Shown here piece by piece: positions 10,427 to 19,990 of a stretch of 64,000 nt of DNA (position 1 is the stretch's first letter; every line of letters begins with the position of its first letter). A program made the position numbers and the translations under genes. Origin of the DNA: an uncultured Bacteroides sp. (GTDB lineage: Bacteria; Bacteroidota; Bacteroidia; Bacteroidales; Bacteroidaceae); contig NZ_CAJLKP010000010.1 of NCBI RefSeq assembly GCF_905207245.1, positions 44,845 through 108,844 of the forward strand, given 5' to 3'. The notes below the pieces were generated by a model, which worked only from the letters and a program-made list of their open reading frames with translations, did not search any database and was not told where the DNA came from.

Positions 10427-12898
10427 ATGAAAAAACTATCGACTTTATTCTTAATGACCTTACTCGCTGCCTCCCTGCAAGCGCAACGCAGCGAGTCTCT
10501 TCTTGAGAAGAACTGGAAATTCACCAAAGGCGAAGTTCCGGAAGCTATGAAACCGGAGTTTGACGACCGCAAGTGGGAAACCGTAACCGTGCCTCACGAT
10601 TGGGCCATCTTCGGTCCCTTCGACCGCAGTAACGACTTGCAGGAAGTAGCGGTGACACAGAACTTTGAGAAGAAAGCCTCTGTCAAGACCGGACGCACAG
10701 GAGGGCTTCCTTATGTGGGTATCGGCTGGTATCGTACAACTTTTGATGTCACTGCCGATAAGCAGACCACTCTTGTTTTTGATGGAGCCATGAGCGAAGC
10801 TCGTGTTTACGTCAATGGGCAGGAAGCCTGTTTCTGGCCGTTCGGTTATAATTCTTTCCATTGCGATGTCACTTCTCTTTTGAATAAAGACGGTAAGAAC
10901 AATACTCTTGCTGTTCGTTTAGAAAACAAACCGCAGTCTTCCCGTTGGTATCCCGGAGCCGGGCTTTATCGTAATGTGCGTGTAGTGACTACCGAGAAAG
11001 TGCATGTTCCCGTATGGGGCACGCAACTGACTACACCTCATGTTTCCGATGAGTATGCTTCGGTTCGTTTGTTGACTACCATTGCCAATGATGAGGGGAA
11101 AGATATCCGTATCGTTACGGAGATTATTTCACCGGATGGTAAAGTCGTAGCAACTAAGGATAACACCCGTAAGATTAATCACGGTCAGCCTTTTGAGCAA
11201 AACTTCCTGGTCGATGCACCTTGTTTGTGGTCACCGGAGACACCTTATTTATATAAGGCAGTTTCTAAAATCTATGCTGATGGCAAACAAACGGATGAAT
11301 ACACTACCCGTTTCGGTATCCGTAGCATAGAAATCATAGCTGATAAGGGTTTCTTTCTGAATGGTAAGCATCGTAAATTTCAGGGCGTATGCAACCATCA
11401 TGACCTTGGTCCGCTGGGTGCTGCTATCAACGTTGCTGCTTTGCGCCGCCAGCTCACTATGCTGAAAGATATGGGTTGCGATGCTATTCGCACCGCTCAC
11501 AATATGCCTGCGCCGGAGTTGGTGCAGCTTTGTGATGAAATGGGCTTCATGATGATGGTGGAACCTTTTGACGAGTGGGACATTGCCAAATGCGAGAACG
11601 GTTATCACCGTTATTTCAATGAGTGGGCGGAGCGCGATATGATAAATATGCTGCATCAGTTCCGCAATAACCCTTGTGTAGTGATGTGGAGCATTGGTAA
11701 CGAGGTTCCCACCCAGTGCAGCCCCGTAGGCTATAAAGTGGCTTCTTTCCTGCAAGACATCTGCCACCGTGAAGACCCGACACGTCCCGTAACTTGTGGT
11801 ATGGACCAGGTGACTTGTGTCTTGAAGAATGGTTTTGCCGCCATGATTGATGTTCCCGGTTTCAATTACCGTGCGCATCGTTATTTGGAGGCTTATGAAC
11901 AATTGCCGCAGAACATTGTGCTTGGGTCGGAAACCTCTTCCACTGTAAGTTCCCGTGGTGTATATAAATTCCCGGTAGAGAAGCGTGGTGATGCAAAGTA
12001 TGAGGATCATCAATCTTCCGGTTATGACCTGGAACACTGTGCATGGTCTAATGTCCCCGACGAAGACTTTGCTCTTGCCGATGATTATGACTGGACTATC
12101 GGGCAGTTTGTCTGGACAGGCTTTGATTATCTGGGTGAACCTTCGCCTTATGATACTGATGCATGGCCGAGCCATAGCTCGCTGTTTGGCATCATCGACC
12201 TTGCCAGCCTGCCCAAAGACCGTTACTATCTGTATCGCAGCCTTTGGAACAAGCAAGCTAATACTCTCCATGTCCTTCCTCACTGGACTTGGCCGGGTAG
12301 GGAAGGGGAGAACACTCCTGTGTTTGTCTATACGAGCTATCCGTCGGCCGAGCTTTTTGTTAATGGTAAGAGTTTTGGCAAACAGCGTAAACTCACTGCC
12401 GAAGAGAGTAAAGCTTTGCAAGGCAAAGATGCGCTTGCTTTGCAGCGTCGTTACCGCCTGATGTGGATGGATGTTCCTTATGAACCGGGTGAAGTGAAAG
12501 TGGTCGCATACGATGCTTCCGGCAAATCCGTAGAGGAAAAAGTAATCCGTACCGCCGGTAAACCTCACCATCTGGAAGTGATTGCCGACCGCAACCAACT
12601 TACAGCCGATGGCAAGGATTTGGCTTATATCACTGTCCGCATAGTTGATAAAGACGGTAATCTTTGTCCTGCTGATAGCCGACTTGTTAATTTCACCGTG
12701 AAAGGTGCCGGTAGTTATCGTGCCGCTGCTAATGGCGATGCCATTTCGCTCGACTTATTCCATTTACCGAAGATGCCCGCCTTCAGCGGTCAGTTAACGG
12801 CAATTGTGCAAACGGCTGAACAACCCGGTGAAATCGTTTTCGAGGCTAAGGCTAAAGGGGTGAAATCTGGTAAGATTGTGCTGAGTACTTCAAAATAG
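10427..12898 (+). CDS. GH2 beta-galactosidase
   Basis: An 823-residue glycosidase with a signal peptide ending SLQAQR. Domain order is the GH2 sugar-binding jelly roll (about 20-190, with W-Y-P-G-A-G-L-Y-R), immunoglobulin-like domain (195-300), TIM barrel (300-600) and C-terminal beta domains. The acid/base is in S-I-G-N-E-V (Glu426) and the nucleophile in G-S-E-T-S (Glu502). In the galactan setting it should release galactose from oligosaccharides in the periplasm. It is the last gene of the PUL1 operon, 9 bp after GH53. Confidence 0.92.
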   Translation: MKKLSTLFLMTLLAASLQAQRSESLLEKNWKFTKGEVPEAMKPEFDDRKWETVTVPHDWAIFGPFDRSNDLQEVAVTQNFEKKASVKTGRTGGLPYVGIGWYRTTFDVTADKQTTLVFDGAMSEARVYVNGQEACFWPFGYNSFHCDVTSLLNKDGKNNTLAVRLENKPQSSRWYPGAGLYRNVRVVTTEKVHVPVWGTQLTTPHVSDEYASVRLLTTIANDEGKDIRIVTEIISPDGKVVATKDNTRKINHGQPFEQNFLVDAPCLWSPETPYLYKAVSKIYADGKQTDEYTTRFGIRSIEIIADKGFFLNGKHRKFQGVCNHHDLGPLGAAINVAALRRQLTMLKDMGCDAIRTAHNMPAPELVQLCDEMGFMMMVEPFDEWDIAKCENGYHRYFNEWAERDMINMLHQFRNNPCVVMWSIGNEVPTQCSPVGYKVASFLQDICHREDPTRPVTCGMDQVTCVLKNGFAAMIDVPGFNYRAHRYLEAYEQLPQNIVLGSETSSTVSSRGVYKFPVEKRGDAKYEDHQSSGYDLEHCAWSNVPDEDFALADDYDWTIGQFVWTGFDYLGEPSPYDTDAWPSHSSLFGIIDLASLPKDRYYLYRSLWNKQANTLHVLPHWTWPGREGENTPVFVYTSYPSAELFVNGKSFGKQRKLTAEESKALQGKDALALQRRYRLMWMDVPYEPGEVKVVAYDASGKSVEEKVIRTAGKPHHLEVIADRNQLTADGKDLAYITVRIVDKDGNLCPADSRLVNFTVKGAGSYRAAANGDAISLDLFHLPKMPAFSGQLTAIVQTAEQPGEIVFEAKAKGVKSGKIVLSTSK

Positions 12899-12929
12899 TC
12901 GTATAACATCTGATTTAAGAAAATTTTCT

Positions 12930-12974
12930 ATCCCCACCATGCATTTATATGTACTACAAATGCATAGTGGGGAT
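12930..12974. terminator. Intergenic hairpin between convergent genes
   Basis: A 17-bp stem with one mismatch (12930-12946 pairs with 12958-12974; ATCCCCAC ... GTGGGGAT) and an 11-nt loop sits between the convergent GH2 gene and the ATPase pseudogene. It lacks a clean T run on the + side, so it may act as a bidirectional terminator or mRNA 3' end stabiliser. Confidence 0.6.
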
Positions 12975-12996
12975 GAATAATATCTATTCGTTGGTT

Positions 12997-14190
12997 TTAA
13001 AAGGGAAGTATATATTCTATGCTATTGATTTGTTCCAATATGTCTATCTTGCTGTTGTCTGTATAGAACGGCAGAATGAAATGGATGAAAGCTTCCTCTA
13101 CTTCTTTATTGGGAAATCCTAAGCGATACATGCCGAAGCGTTCATCATATCCTTTAATCGTAAGATATCCACTCTGATAAATCACCGGAATAGGATTGGT
13201 AGATTCGGAATCAATGTTGTTCAATACTTGGGCATCGGTTTCTTCATGTGCCATCCGTTCGAGGTCATAATGATGCTTCTTTAGTAGTTTTACCAGATAG
13301 GTGGGTGTACCCGTTTCAAACCAATAACTTTCGAACTCCTTGCGTTTGAAGGCATTGAGCAGACTGAACGGATTGTACATGCCGATGGAATTATGCGTGA
13401 AATGATAACCGTCATAGTTTTCTTTGAGTTCAGTGCATAGTTTCTCATAGGTTATTTTCCGTGCGGCGGCAAATTCATGAAGTTCAGCTTCCAGGTTGTT
13501 GTGAATTTCCCGTTCGCTGATGCCGCAGATTTCAATGTATTCATTCCACATCGAGATATCATCCAGATTATTCAGATCACTGAATACACTTACCTTTCCG
13601 AATTTGGTTACGCCGGTCAGGAAGGCAACTTTATATAACCGTCCTTCGTCTTGAGCGCTCCATAGAAGGGCTTCAAGGTATTGCGGAATTGCTCTTGCAG
13701 CTTTTCGTTTCCAATGGCTTGCAGCATGGGTTTATCATATTCGTCCACGAGAATAACTACACGCTGTCCTGTTTGTTCGCACGCACGTTGAATGATGCCG
13801 GCAAAACGCAGTGAGAAGGACGTCTCGGAGGGACGGGTTCCATACAGGCTTTCCCAATATGCCAAATTATCGTTCAGTATTTTGTCCAGGCTTTCCGGTG
13901 TGTCGTATTTCTCGATATTGAGATCCAAGTGCAGTATCGGATGCTTTATCCAGTCTTTTTCCAACTTTTCCATAGCCAGCCCGCTGAATAATTCCTTCTT
14001 CCCTTGAAAGTAAGCTTCCAGCGTAGAGATGAGCAGGCTCTTGCCGAAGCGGCGCGGACGGCTCAGGAAGTAATAACGTCCGGTTTTTTACCATTTGATA
14101 AATCAGTGCTGTCTTATCAATATAGAAATAGCCGTCCTGGCGGAGACTTTCAAAGTTCTGTATTCCTATGGGATAAATCTTATTGCTCAT
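12997..14190 (-). pseudogene. AAA-ATPase-like / PD-(D/E)XK gene, two frameshifts
   Basis: Three reading-frame segments join into one protein of the AAA-ATPase_like plus DUF1703 (nuclease-like) family common in Bacteroidota. The first begins MSNKIYPIGIQNF, the middle holds the Walker B-like V-I-L-V-D-E-Y-D-K-P, and the last covers the C-terminal part. In the corrected frame the Walker A-like R-P-R-R-F-G-K-S-L is encoded. Two single-base shifts break it: an extra base in the T6 run at 14084-14089 and a lost base at about 13627. The family's function is unknown. It stands alone, convergent with PUL1. It may be a real pseudogene or a sequencing artefact in homopolymers. Confidence 0.85.
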
Positions 14191-14321
14191 ATTCTTCTAT
14201 TTTTGTACATCAATACACAAAAGTACTTAGTTTCTGTTTTATTCTCGGTATTAAAGAGGGAAATTTAATGCAGGGTACAGAATGTAAATGTGAACAGTGT
14301 ATGTAAGATACGAGGTATCAG

Positions 14322-14453
14322 AGCCGTATCAAAGCCGTACCAGGTCCGTATCATCTCCGTGTCTATAGGAAGGGATCAGATACGGAGATAGTACGGAGCT
14401 GATACGGAGACGCTACGGAGATTGCATGGAGGTTGCATGGAGATGCTATGGAA
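14322..14453. repeat. 11-bp-period array in two opposed halves
   Basis: CCGT cores recur exactly every 11 bp at 14324, 14335, 14346 and 14357. After a 13-nt gap the opposite orientation appears as seven 11-bp units (N4-TACGGAG decaying to N4-CATGGAG) from 14377 to 14453. The left arm (14322-14364) and the first right units (14378-14420) are complementary at 31 of 43 positions, so the region could also fold as a long imperfect hairpin. The period is not a multiple of three, so it is not coding. Confidence 0.8.
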
Positions 14454-14689
14454 TTGAATATGTGTTTGTATTTGATTTCTTTGTCGTTTTGACAAATTGT
14501 ATTTTAAGTTGGCTGAGAATCCATTGTCTCTGTCCTGATGTTGGTGAAAGCTGAAATATACGAATGAAAGTAAGTAAGTGGCAGATTGATTGGCTAATAT
14601 CGAAATTCTTACATTTATTCTGGAGTAGAAGCTCCCTTGAAAGTTACTCCTATAAGTGAAATCGTGATTCAAATAAGTGTTTCAACCGG

Positions 14690-14777
14690 AAGTAGTAACC
14701 ATATTGCCCATAAGTAGTAACCATATTACTTATAAGTAGTAACCATATTGCCCATAAGTAGTAACCCTTTTCTGCAT
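14690..14777. repeat. 22-bp tandem repeat, four units
   Basis: Four head-to-tail units start at 14690, 14712, 14734 and 14756, each beginning AAGTAGTAACC. Units 1 and 3 are identical; units 2 and 4 differ in the second half. There are no spacers, so this is not a CRISPR array. The position, about 450 bp upstream of the PUL2 SusC gene, would allow a regulatory role. Confidence 0.85.
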
Positions 14778-15108
14778 AAAGTGCTTTCAAAGTTGTAAGT
14801 ATATACGGTAATAGCGAATTCTTATTCTTTATTTATTCATGGAATATGCCGGAATGTAGTTCTGAATTTTTGTTTGTGTTATGGAAAGTATGTAAATGTA
14901 ATCATTGTGAGGGTAAATTGTAAAATTAGGCTCCGTTTTGATATTTCATGAAGTTTTCCTATTTGAAAATGCTTAATATATCTATCAGATCTTCTTTTGA
15001 AATATAGATTCTTTATCTGACTGTAGTTGTACAATTCCGTGCAATCGTTTGCACTGTTGCTATTGCATATTTCTTATGTTTCTTATATTTTAATATTTAT
15101 ATAAAGCA

Positions 15109-15116
15109 TATTTTTG
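15109..15116 (+). promoter_or_regulatory. Candidate -7 box for PUL2
   Basis: TATTTTTG is an exact TAnnTTTG match about 105 nt before the SusC start. No convincing -33 TTTG lies at the right distance, so only the -7 element is supported. Confidence 0.35.
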
Positions 15117-15220
15117 TTGCGTCATGTTATAGATACCTTATAAAAGAAAAAGTAATCAAGAGATAATTTCGAATATATAATATAGGTAATTAATATTGTT
15201 AACTTTAATTTTTTAAATGC

Positions 15221-18200
15221 ATGAAGCAAGTTAATCTTAGAATCTGTCGAATGATTCTTCCCCTATTGATGGGGTTATTCTTGTCTGTTAGCGCTTATGC
15301 ACAGAATATCACCGTGAAAGGGCATGTGAAAGATGCTACGGGGTTGGAAGTGATAGGCGCAAATGTCGTAGAGAAAGGTAATACCTCCAATGGTACAATC
15401 ACTGATCTTGATGGAAACTTTACGTTGAGCGTTCCTAAAGGTGCTACATTAACAATATCTTTTATTGGATATCAGACACAAGAGGTAGCAGCTGCTCCCA
15501 TGGTGATGGTGACACTAAAAGATGATGCTGAATTGTTGAGTGAAGTTGTAGTTGTAGGTTATGGTCGTACAAAGAAAGATGACCTTACAGGTTCGGTAAC
15601 GGCAATCAAACCGGATGAACTGAGTAAAGGTATTACCAACAATGCACAGGATATGTTGGTTGGAAAAGTTGCCGGTGTTGATGTTATTACTTCGGGTGGT
15701 ACTCCGGGTGCCGGTGCTCAAATTCGCGTGCGTGGTGGATCTTCTCTTAATGCCTCAAACGACCCGTTGATTGTAATTGATGGTCTGACTATCGATAACA
15801 ATACTCCAAAGGGAATGAGTAACCCTTTGGCTATGGTTAATCCGAATGATATTGAAACCTTTACGGTTTTAAAGGATGCCTCTGCTACTGCCATTTACGG
15901 TAGCCGTGCTTCAAACGGTGTTATCATTATTACTACCAAAAAAGGTAAGAGCGGTTCTGCTCCCAAAGTCTCTTACAATGGTGACATGACGATTTCTATG
16001 ATTCAGAAAAAGTATGATGTGCTTAATGGTGATGAATTCCGTACACTTGTTAATAACATTTGGGGCGATAAGGCCGGTGAAGTTGGTATGGGTAATGCTA
16101 ATACTGATTGGCAGGATCAGATTTTCCGTACTGCCATCTCTCACAGTCATAATGTGTCTGTATCCGGTGGTTTGAAGAACATACCTTATCGTTTGAGCTT
16201 GGGGTATAACTCTTCTGATGGTATCGTTGAAACTTCATGGATGCGTCGTGCCAACGTTGGTTTGAATCTTTCTCCCTCTTTCTTCAATGATCACCTCAAC
16301 TTGAAGATTAATGCTAAGTACATGTATGAGAAAGACCGTTATGCCGATGCAGGAGGTGCAATAGGCTCTGCCCTTTCAATGGATCCCACGCAGCCCGTAT
16401 ATTTCGATGCTGACGATCCCCGTGCTCCTTTTTTTGGTGGTTATTTCCAACATTCGCAGTCACCTAAAGACTTCAATGCTGAATGGAAGTATACGAATAA
16501 TCCCAATGCTCCTCAGAACCCTCTGGCTTTGTTGAAGCTTAAAGATGTACAGGCTGCTGCCAATGACTTTACGGGCAACTTTGATGTGGACTATAAGATA
16601 CATGGCTTTGAAGATTTGCGTTTGCATGCCAGCTATGGAGGTCAGTATACCGAGAGCAAACAAGATGATGTAATTTCCAAGTACGCTTATTCTAATAACT
16701 ATTATGGCTGGAATGGTGTGACGCAGACTTATAAATATAGCATCACTGCTAATGCTTATGCTCAGTATGTGAAGGAAATTGGCGCTCACAATTTCGATAT
16801 AATGGTTGGTGCTGAAGAAAGTCATTTCCACCGTAGTGGTTACGATTATGGTCAAGGTACCGATCCTTACGATGGTACTCCTCATGATGCCAAATTAAGA
16901 GAAGAACAAGCATGGGCTACGCACAACTCTTTAGTTTCTTATTTCGGTCGTCTGAACTATACATTGCTCAACAGATATATGCTTACTGCTACATTCCGTG
17001 CCGATGGTTCTTCCCGTTTCTCAAGTGATAACAGGTGGGGATACTTCCCTTCTGTGGCATTGGCGTGGAAAATCAATGAAGAGGCATTTATGAAGAATCT
17101 TACTTGGTGGAATGAATTCAAACTTCGTTTGGGATGGGGTATGACAGGTCAGCAGGACATTAATTCTGATTTCGGTTATGAAACTCACTATACTTCAAGC
17201 GACTCTTTCGCTCAGTATCCTTTTGGTGATACTTACTATGGCACTATGCGTCCGTCGGCTTATAACCCTGATTTGAAGTGGGAGACTACAACTACTTATA
17301 ATGCCGGTTTAGATTTGGGTTTCCTGAATAACCGTATTACAGCTAATATTGATGGTTACTACCGTGAAACCAAAGATTTGCTGAACTCTATCACTATTCC
17401 TGTAGGTATGCAATTTGGTTCTCAACTGACTAAGAATATCGGTTCGTTGAAGAATTACGGTGTGGAGTTTTCTATCAATGCAAAACCTATTGTTACTAAG
17501 GACTTTACTTGGGATGTAAGCTATAATATTGCTTGGAACCATAATGAGATTACTGACTTGGTGGATGGCGATGCAGGTTATTATGCATGGTCGGGAGATA
17601 AGATCAGCCGTGGTAACAATACCTTGATTCAGGCAAATACTGTAGGTAAAGCAACTAACTCATTCTTTGTGTATCAGCAAGTATATGATGAGAATGGTAA
17701 ACCTATTGAAGGTATGTACGTAGACCGTGATGGCAATGGACGTATCGATAATGGTGACCGTTATTTCTACAAGAAACCTTCTGCTGATGTCATCATGGGT
17801 CTCACCACAAAATTCCTTTATAAAAATTGGGATTTGAGTATGTCTTTCCGTGCCTCTATTGGTAATTATGTATATTACGATTTCTTGTCGAACCGTGCGG
17901 TGGTCAGCCAGTCCGGTCTGTATTCTAACAGTGCCCTGCATAACTCTACTGCTGAGGCTGTAGCACTGGGTTTCACTGGTATAGGAGTGGGTAATGACAA
18001 CTATTTAAGCGATTATTTCGTACGTAATGCTTCTTATCTGAAATGTTCGAACGTTACTTTGGGCTATTCTTTCCCTGCTTTGTTTAAGGTGGCAGGTCAT
18101 GAAACTTGCTCCGGTCGCGCATTCTTAACTGCTCAAAACCCCTTCATTATCTCTAAGTATAAAGGCATCGACCCTGAAGTGGCAAGCGGAATTGATTCTA

Positions 18201-18253
18201 ATCCCTATCCGCGTCCTTTCAGTATTCAAATTGGCTTAAGCCTGAATTTTTAA
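15221..18253 (+). CDS. SusC-like TonB-dependent transporter (PUL2)
   Basis: A 1010-residue importer with signal peptide (1-28), carboxypeptidase-D-like domain (about 31-105; V-K-G-H-V-K-D, L-D-G-N-F-T-L), TonB-box-like VVVVGYGR, plug (D-P-L-I-V-I-D-G-L; S-A-T-A-I-Y-G-S-R-A) and a beta-barrel ending LSLNF. It is a clear paralog of the PUL1 SusC but diverged, and its DNA is visibly more AT-rich than PUL1. It is followed 17 bp later by its SusD partner. Confidence 0.95.
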   Translation: MKQVNLRICRMILPLLMGLFLSVSAYAQNITVKGHVKDATGLEVIGANVVEKGNTSNGTITDLDGNFTLSVPKGATLTISFIGYQTQEVAAAPMVMVTLKDDAELLSEVVVVGYGRTKKDDLTGSVTAIKPDELSKGITNNAQDMLVGKVAGVDVITSGGTPGAGAQIRVRGGSSLNASNDPLIVIDGLTIDNNTPKGMSNPLAMVNPNDIETFTVLKDASATAIYGSRASNGVIIITTKKGKSGSAPKVSYNGDMTISMIQKKYDVLNGDEFRTLVNNIWGDKAGEVGMGNANTDWQDQIFRTAISHSHNVSVSGGLKNIPYRLSLGYNSSDGIVETSWMRRANVGLNLSPSFFNDHLNLKINAKYMYEKDRYADAGGAIGSALSMDPTQPVYFDADDPRAPFFGGYFQHSQSPKDFNAEWKYTNNPNAPQNPLALLKLKDVQAAANDFTGNFDVDYKIHGFEDLRLHASYGGQYTESKQDDVISKYAYSNNYYGWNGVTQTYKYSITANAYAQYVKEIGAHNFDIMVGAEESHFHRSGYDYGQGTDPYDGTPHDAKLREEQAWATHNSLVSYFGRLNYTLLNRYMLTATFRADGSSRFSSDNRWGYFPSVALAWKINEEAFMKNLTWWNEFKLRLGWGMTGQQDINSDFGYETHYTSSDSFAQYPFGDTYYGTMRPSAYNPDLKWETTTTYNAGLDLGFLNNRITANIDGYYRETKDLLNSITIPVGMQFGSQLTKNIGSLKNYGVEFSINAKPIVTKDFTWDVSYNIAWNHNEITDLVDGDAGYYAWSGDKISRGNNTLIQANTVGKATNSFFVYQQVYDENGKPIEGMYVDRDGNGRIDNGDRYFYKKPSADVIMGLTTKFLYKNWDLSMSFRASIGNYVYYDFLSNRAVVSQSGLYSNSALHNSTAEAVALGFTGIGVGNDNYLSDYFVRNASYLKCSNVTLGYSFPALFKVAGHETCSGRAFLTAQNPFIISKYKGIDPEVASGIDSNPYPRPFSIQIGLSLNF

Positions 18254-18270
18254 CCTATTAAATGCATATA

Positions 18271-19950
18271 ATGATGAAACATATATTTTTGAAAACAGCC
18301 CTTGCAGCCCTTCTTATGGGTGGAGTGGCAACGTCGTGCATCAACGACTTGAATATTTCGTCTATCGACCCGCAGTCCAGTTCTACTTATGGGGATATGG
18401 AACTGTTGGCGAAAATTTACAGTACGCTGGGTCTGACAGGGCAAAAAGGTCCTGCGGGCAGTGGCGATATCAGTAGTGATGAAGGTGAAAGCGGATTCTA
18501 CCGTACTACGTTCAATTTGCAGGAACTTTGTACCGATGAGTGCCTTTGGGCTTGGCAAACTGATGCTGATATTCCTCAAATCACCAATATTGACTGGACG
18601 GCTTCATCTGTTCGCGTGCAATGGGCATTCCAGCGTCTGGCTTTCGATGTGACACTTTGTAATTTCTATCTCACCAACACCGAGGATAAGGCTGAAGAGG
18701 CTGACTATAAACAGTATCGTGCCGAGGTTCGCTTCTTACGTGCCCTTCACATGTGGTACTTCCTTGACCTTTGGGGAAAGGCTCCTTTCAAGACTACGTA
18801 TGACATTTATGAGTTGCCCGTAGAGAAAGCCGGTAAAGAACTTTATGACTGGATTGACAAGGAATTGACCGAAATAGAACCGGATCTTGCCGAAGTAGGT
18901 GCATTCAATAACTCTTCTAACTTTGGACGTGCCGACAAAGGTGCCGCTTATATGCTCCATGCCCGTTTGGCTCTGAACTCTGCTGTTTATACAAAAGGTG
19001 CGGTAAAAGACTATCAGAAGGCTATTGACTATTGTGATTTGCTTGATGGGAAATATGAACTTTCTAAAGCTGAAAAGAATGGCTATACTGGTTATGAACA
19101 GGTGTTTATGGCCGATAATGACCAAAATCCGCAAGCTATGAAAGAAATCATTCTGCCTATTCGTCAGGATGGTGCTAAAACAAAATGTTATAGTGGCGCT
19201 AACTATTTGGTAAGTTCTACCCGTATCACCGGAATGCCTTATATGGGTACTTCTAATGGTTGGAGTTGCAACTTCTCCCGTGCGGCTTTGGTTAAGAAAT
19301 TCTTCCCTACTATCGAAGATTGTCCGCTTGCTACTGAAAAAGCCCCCGATGGAGCTACTGAGGCTCAAATTATCGCACTTGATGAAGCCGCAGGTACTAC
19401 TACAAGAGATGTTCAGGAGAAAGCCAACGACCATCGTGCACTGTTCTATTCTGGTTGTGGTGGTGGACTTCGTAAGTTACAGGCTGAACAGATTGCAGGC
19501 TTTAACTCCGGTCTTTCTATTGTGAAATGGAGTAACATTCGCACGGATGGTGCATCGACTTCACATAATGAATTCCCCGATGTGGATATTCCTTTGATGC
19601 GTTATGCTGAAATGTATCTGACTCGTGCAGAGGCTAAGTTCCGTCTGACTGGTGACCCACAACAAGCGCGTGCTGATATTGAAGTTTTGCGTAGCCGTGC
19701 AGGTGCTTCTACTCCTGCTACCATTACCGAACAATATATTATTGATGAATGGTGTCGTGAGTTCTATATGGAAGGTCGTCGCCGTAGTGATTTGATCCGT
19801 TTCGGTCTTTTTACAGGTGACAAATACATTTGGGATTTCAAGGGTGGTGTAGCAGAAGGAAAGAGCGTGGAAGATTTCTTCAACGTGTATCCTATTCCGG
19901 CTGATGACATCAATGGTAATAAGAACTTGACTCAAAACCCGCGTTATTAA
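18271..19950 (+). CDS. SusD-like glycan-binding lipoprotein (PUL2)
   Basis: About 559 residues with lipobox VATSC. SusD signatures are Y-R-A-E-V-R-F-L-R-A-L-H and the C-terminal F-Y-M-E-G-R-R-R-S-D-L-I-R-F-G followed by Y-P-I-P-A. Tandem ATG codons at 18271 and 18274 directly precede the signal peptide and are preferred over the earlier ATG at 18262. It forms the surface lid of the PUL2 SusC barrel. Confidence 0.94.
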   Translation: MMKHIFLKTALAALLMGGVATSCINDLNISSIDPQSSSTYGDMELLAKIYSTLGLTGQKGPAGSGDISSDEGESGFYRTTFNLQELCTDECLWAWQTDADIPQITNIDWTASSVRVQWAFQRLAFDVTLCNFYLTNTEDKAEEADYKQYRAEVRFLRALHMWYFLDLWGKAPFKTTYDIYELPVEKAGKELYDWIDKELTEIEPDLAEVGAFNNSSNFGRADKGAAYMLHARLALNSAVYTKGAVKDYQKAIDYCDLLDGKYELSKAEKNGYTGYEQVFMADNDQNPQAMKEIILPIRQDGAKTKCYSGANYLVSSTRITGMPYMGTSNGWSCNFSRAALVKKFFPTIEDCPLATEKAPDGATEAQIIALDEAAGTTTRDVQEKANDHRALFYSGCGGGLRKLQAEQIAGFNSGLSIVKWSNIRTDGASTSHNEFPDVDIPLMRYAEMYLTRAEAKFRLTGDPQQARADIEVLRSRAGASTPATITEQYIIDEWCREFYMEGRRRSDLIRFGLFTGDKYIWDFKGGVAEGKSVEDFFNVYPIPADDINGNKNLTQNPRY

Positions 19951-19990
19951 TAGAATTTATTATTGAATTTACTAAAATCGAAACAATAAT

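Larger units (their letters stand above)
14191..15220. other. Gene-free region upstream of PUL2
   Basis: No supported gene in about 1 kb. It contains the 11-bp-period inverted array (14322-14453), the 22-bp tandem repeat (14690-14777) and an AT-rich stretch with the PUL2 promoter candidate near 15109. The rest shows nothing recognisable. Confidence 0.7.

Noticed and set aside
11249..12598. Long 449-codon minus-strand open frame opposite the GH2 gene
   Set aside because: It lies wholly within a clear GH2 gene, shows no recognisable domain and has the unusual composition of an antisense shadow.
14690..14777. Possible CRISPR array
   Set aside because: The 22-bp units are directly adjacent with no unique spacers and there are no cas genes nearby.
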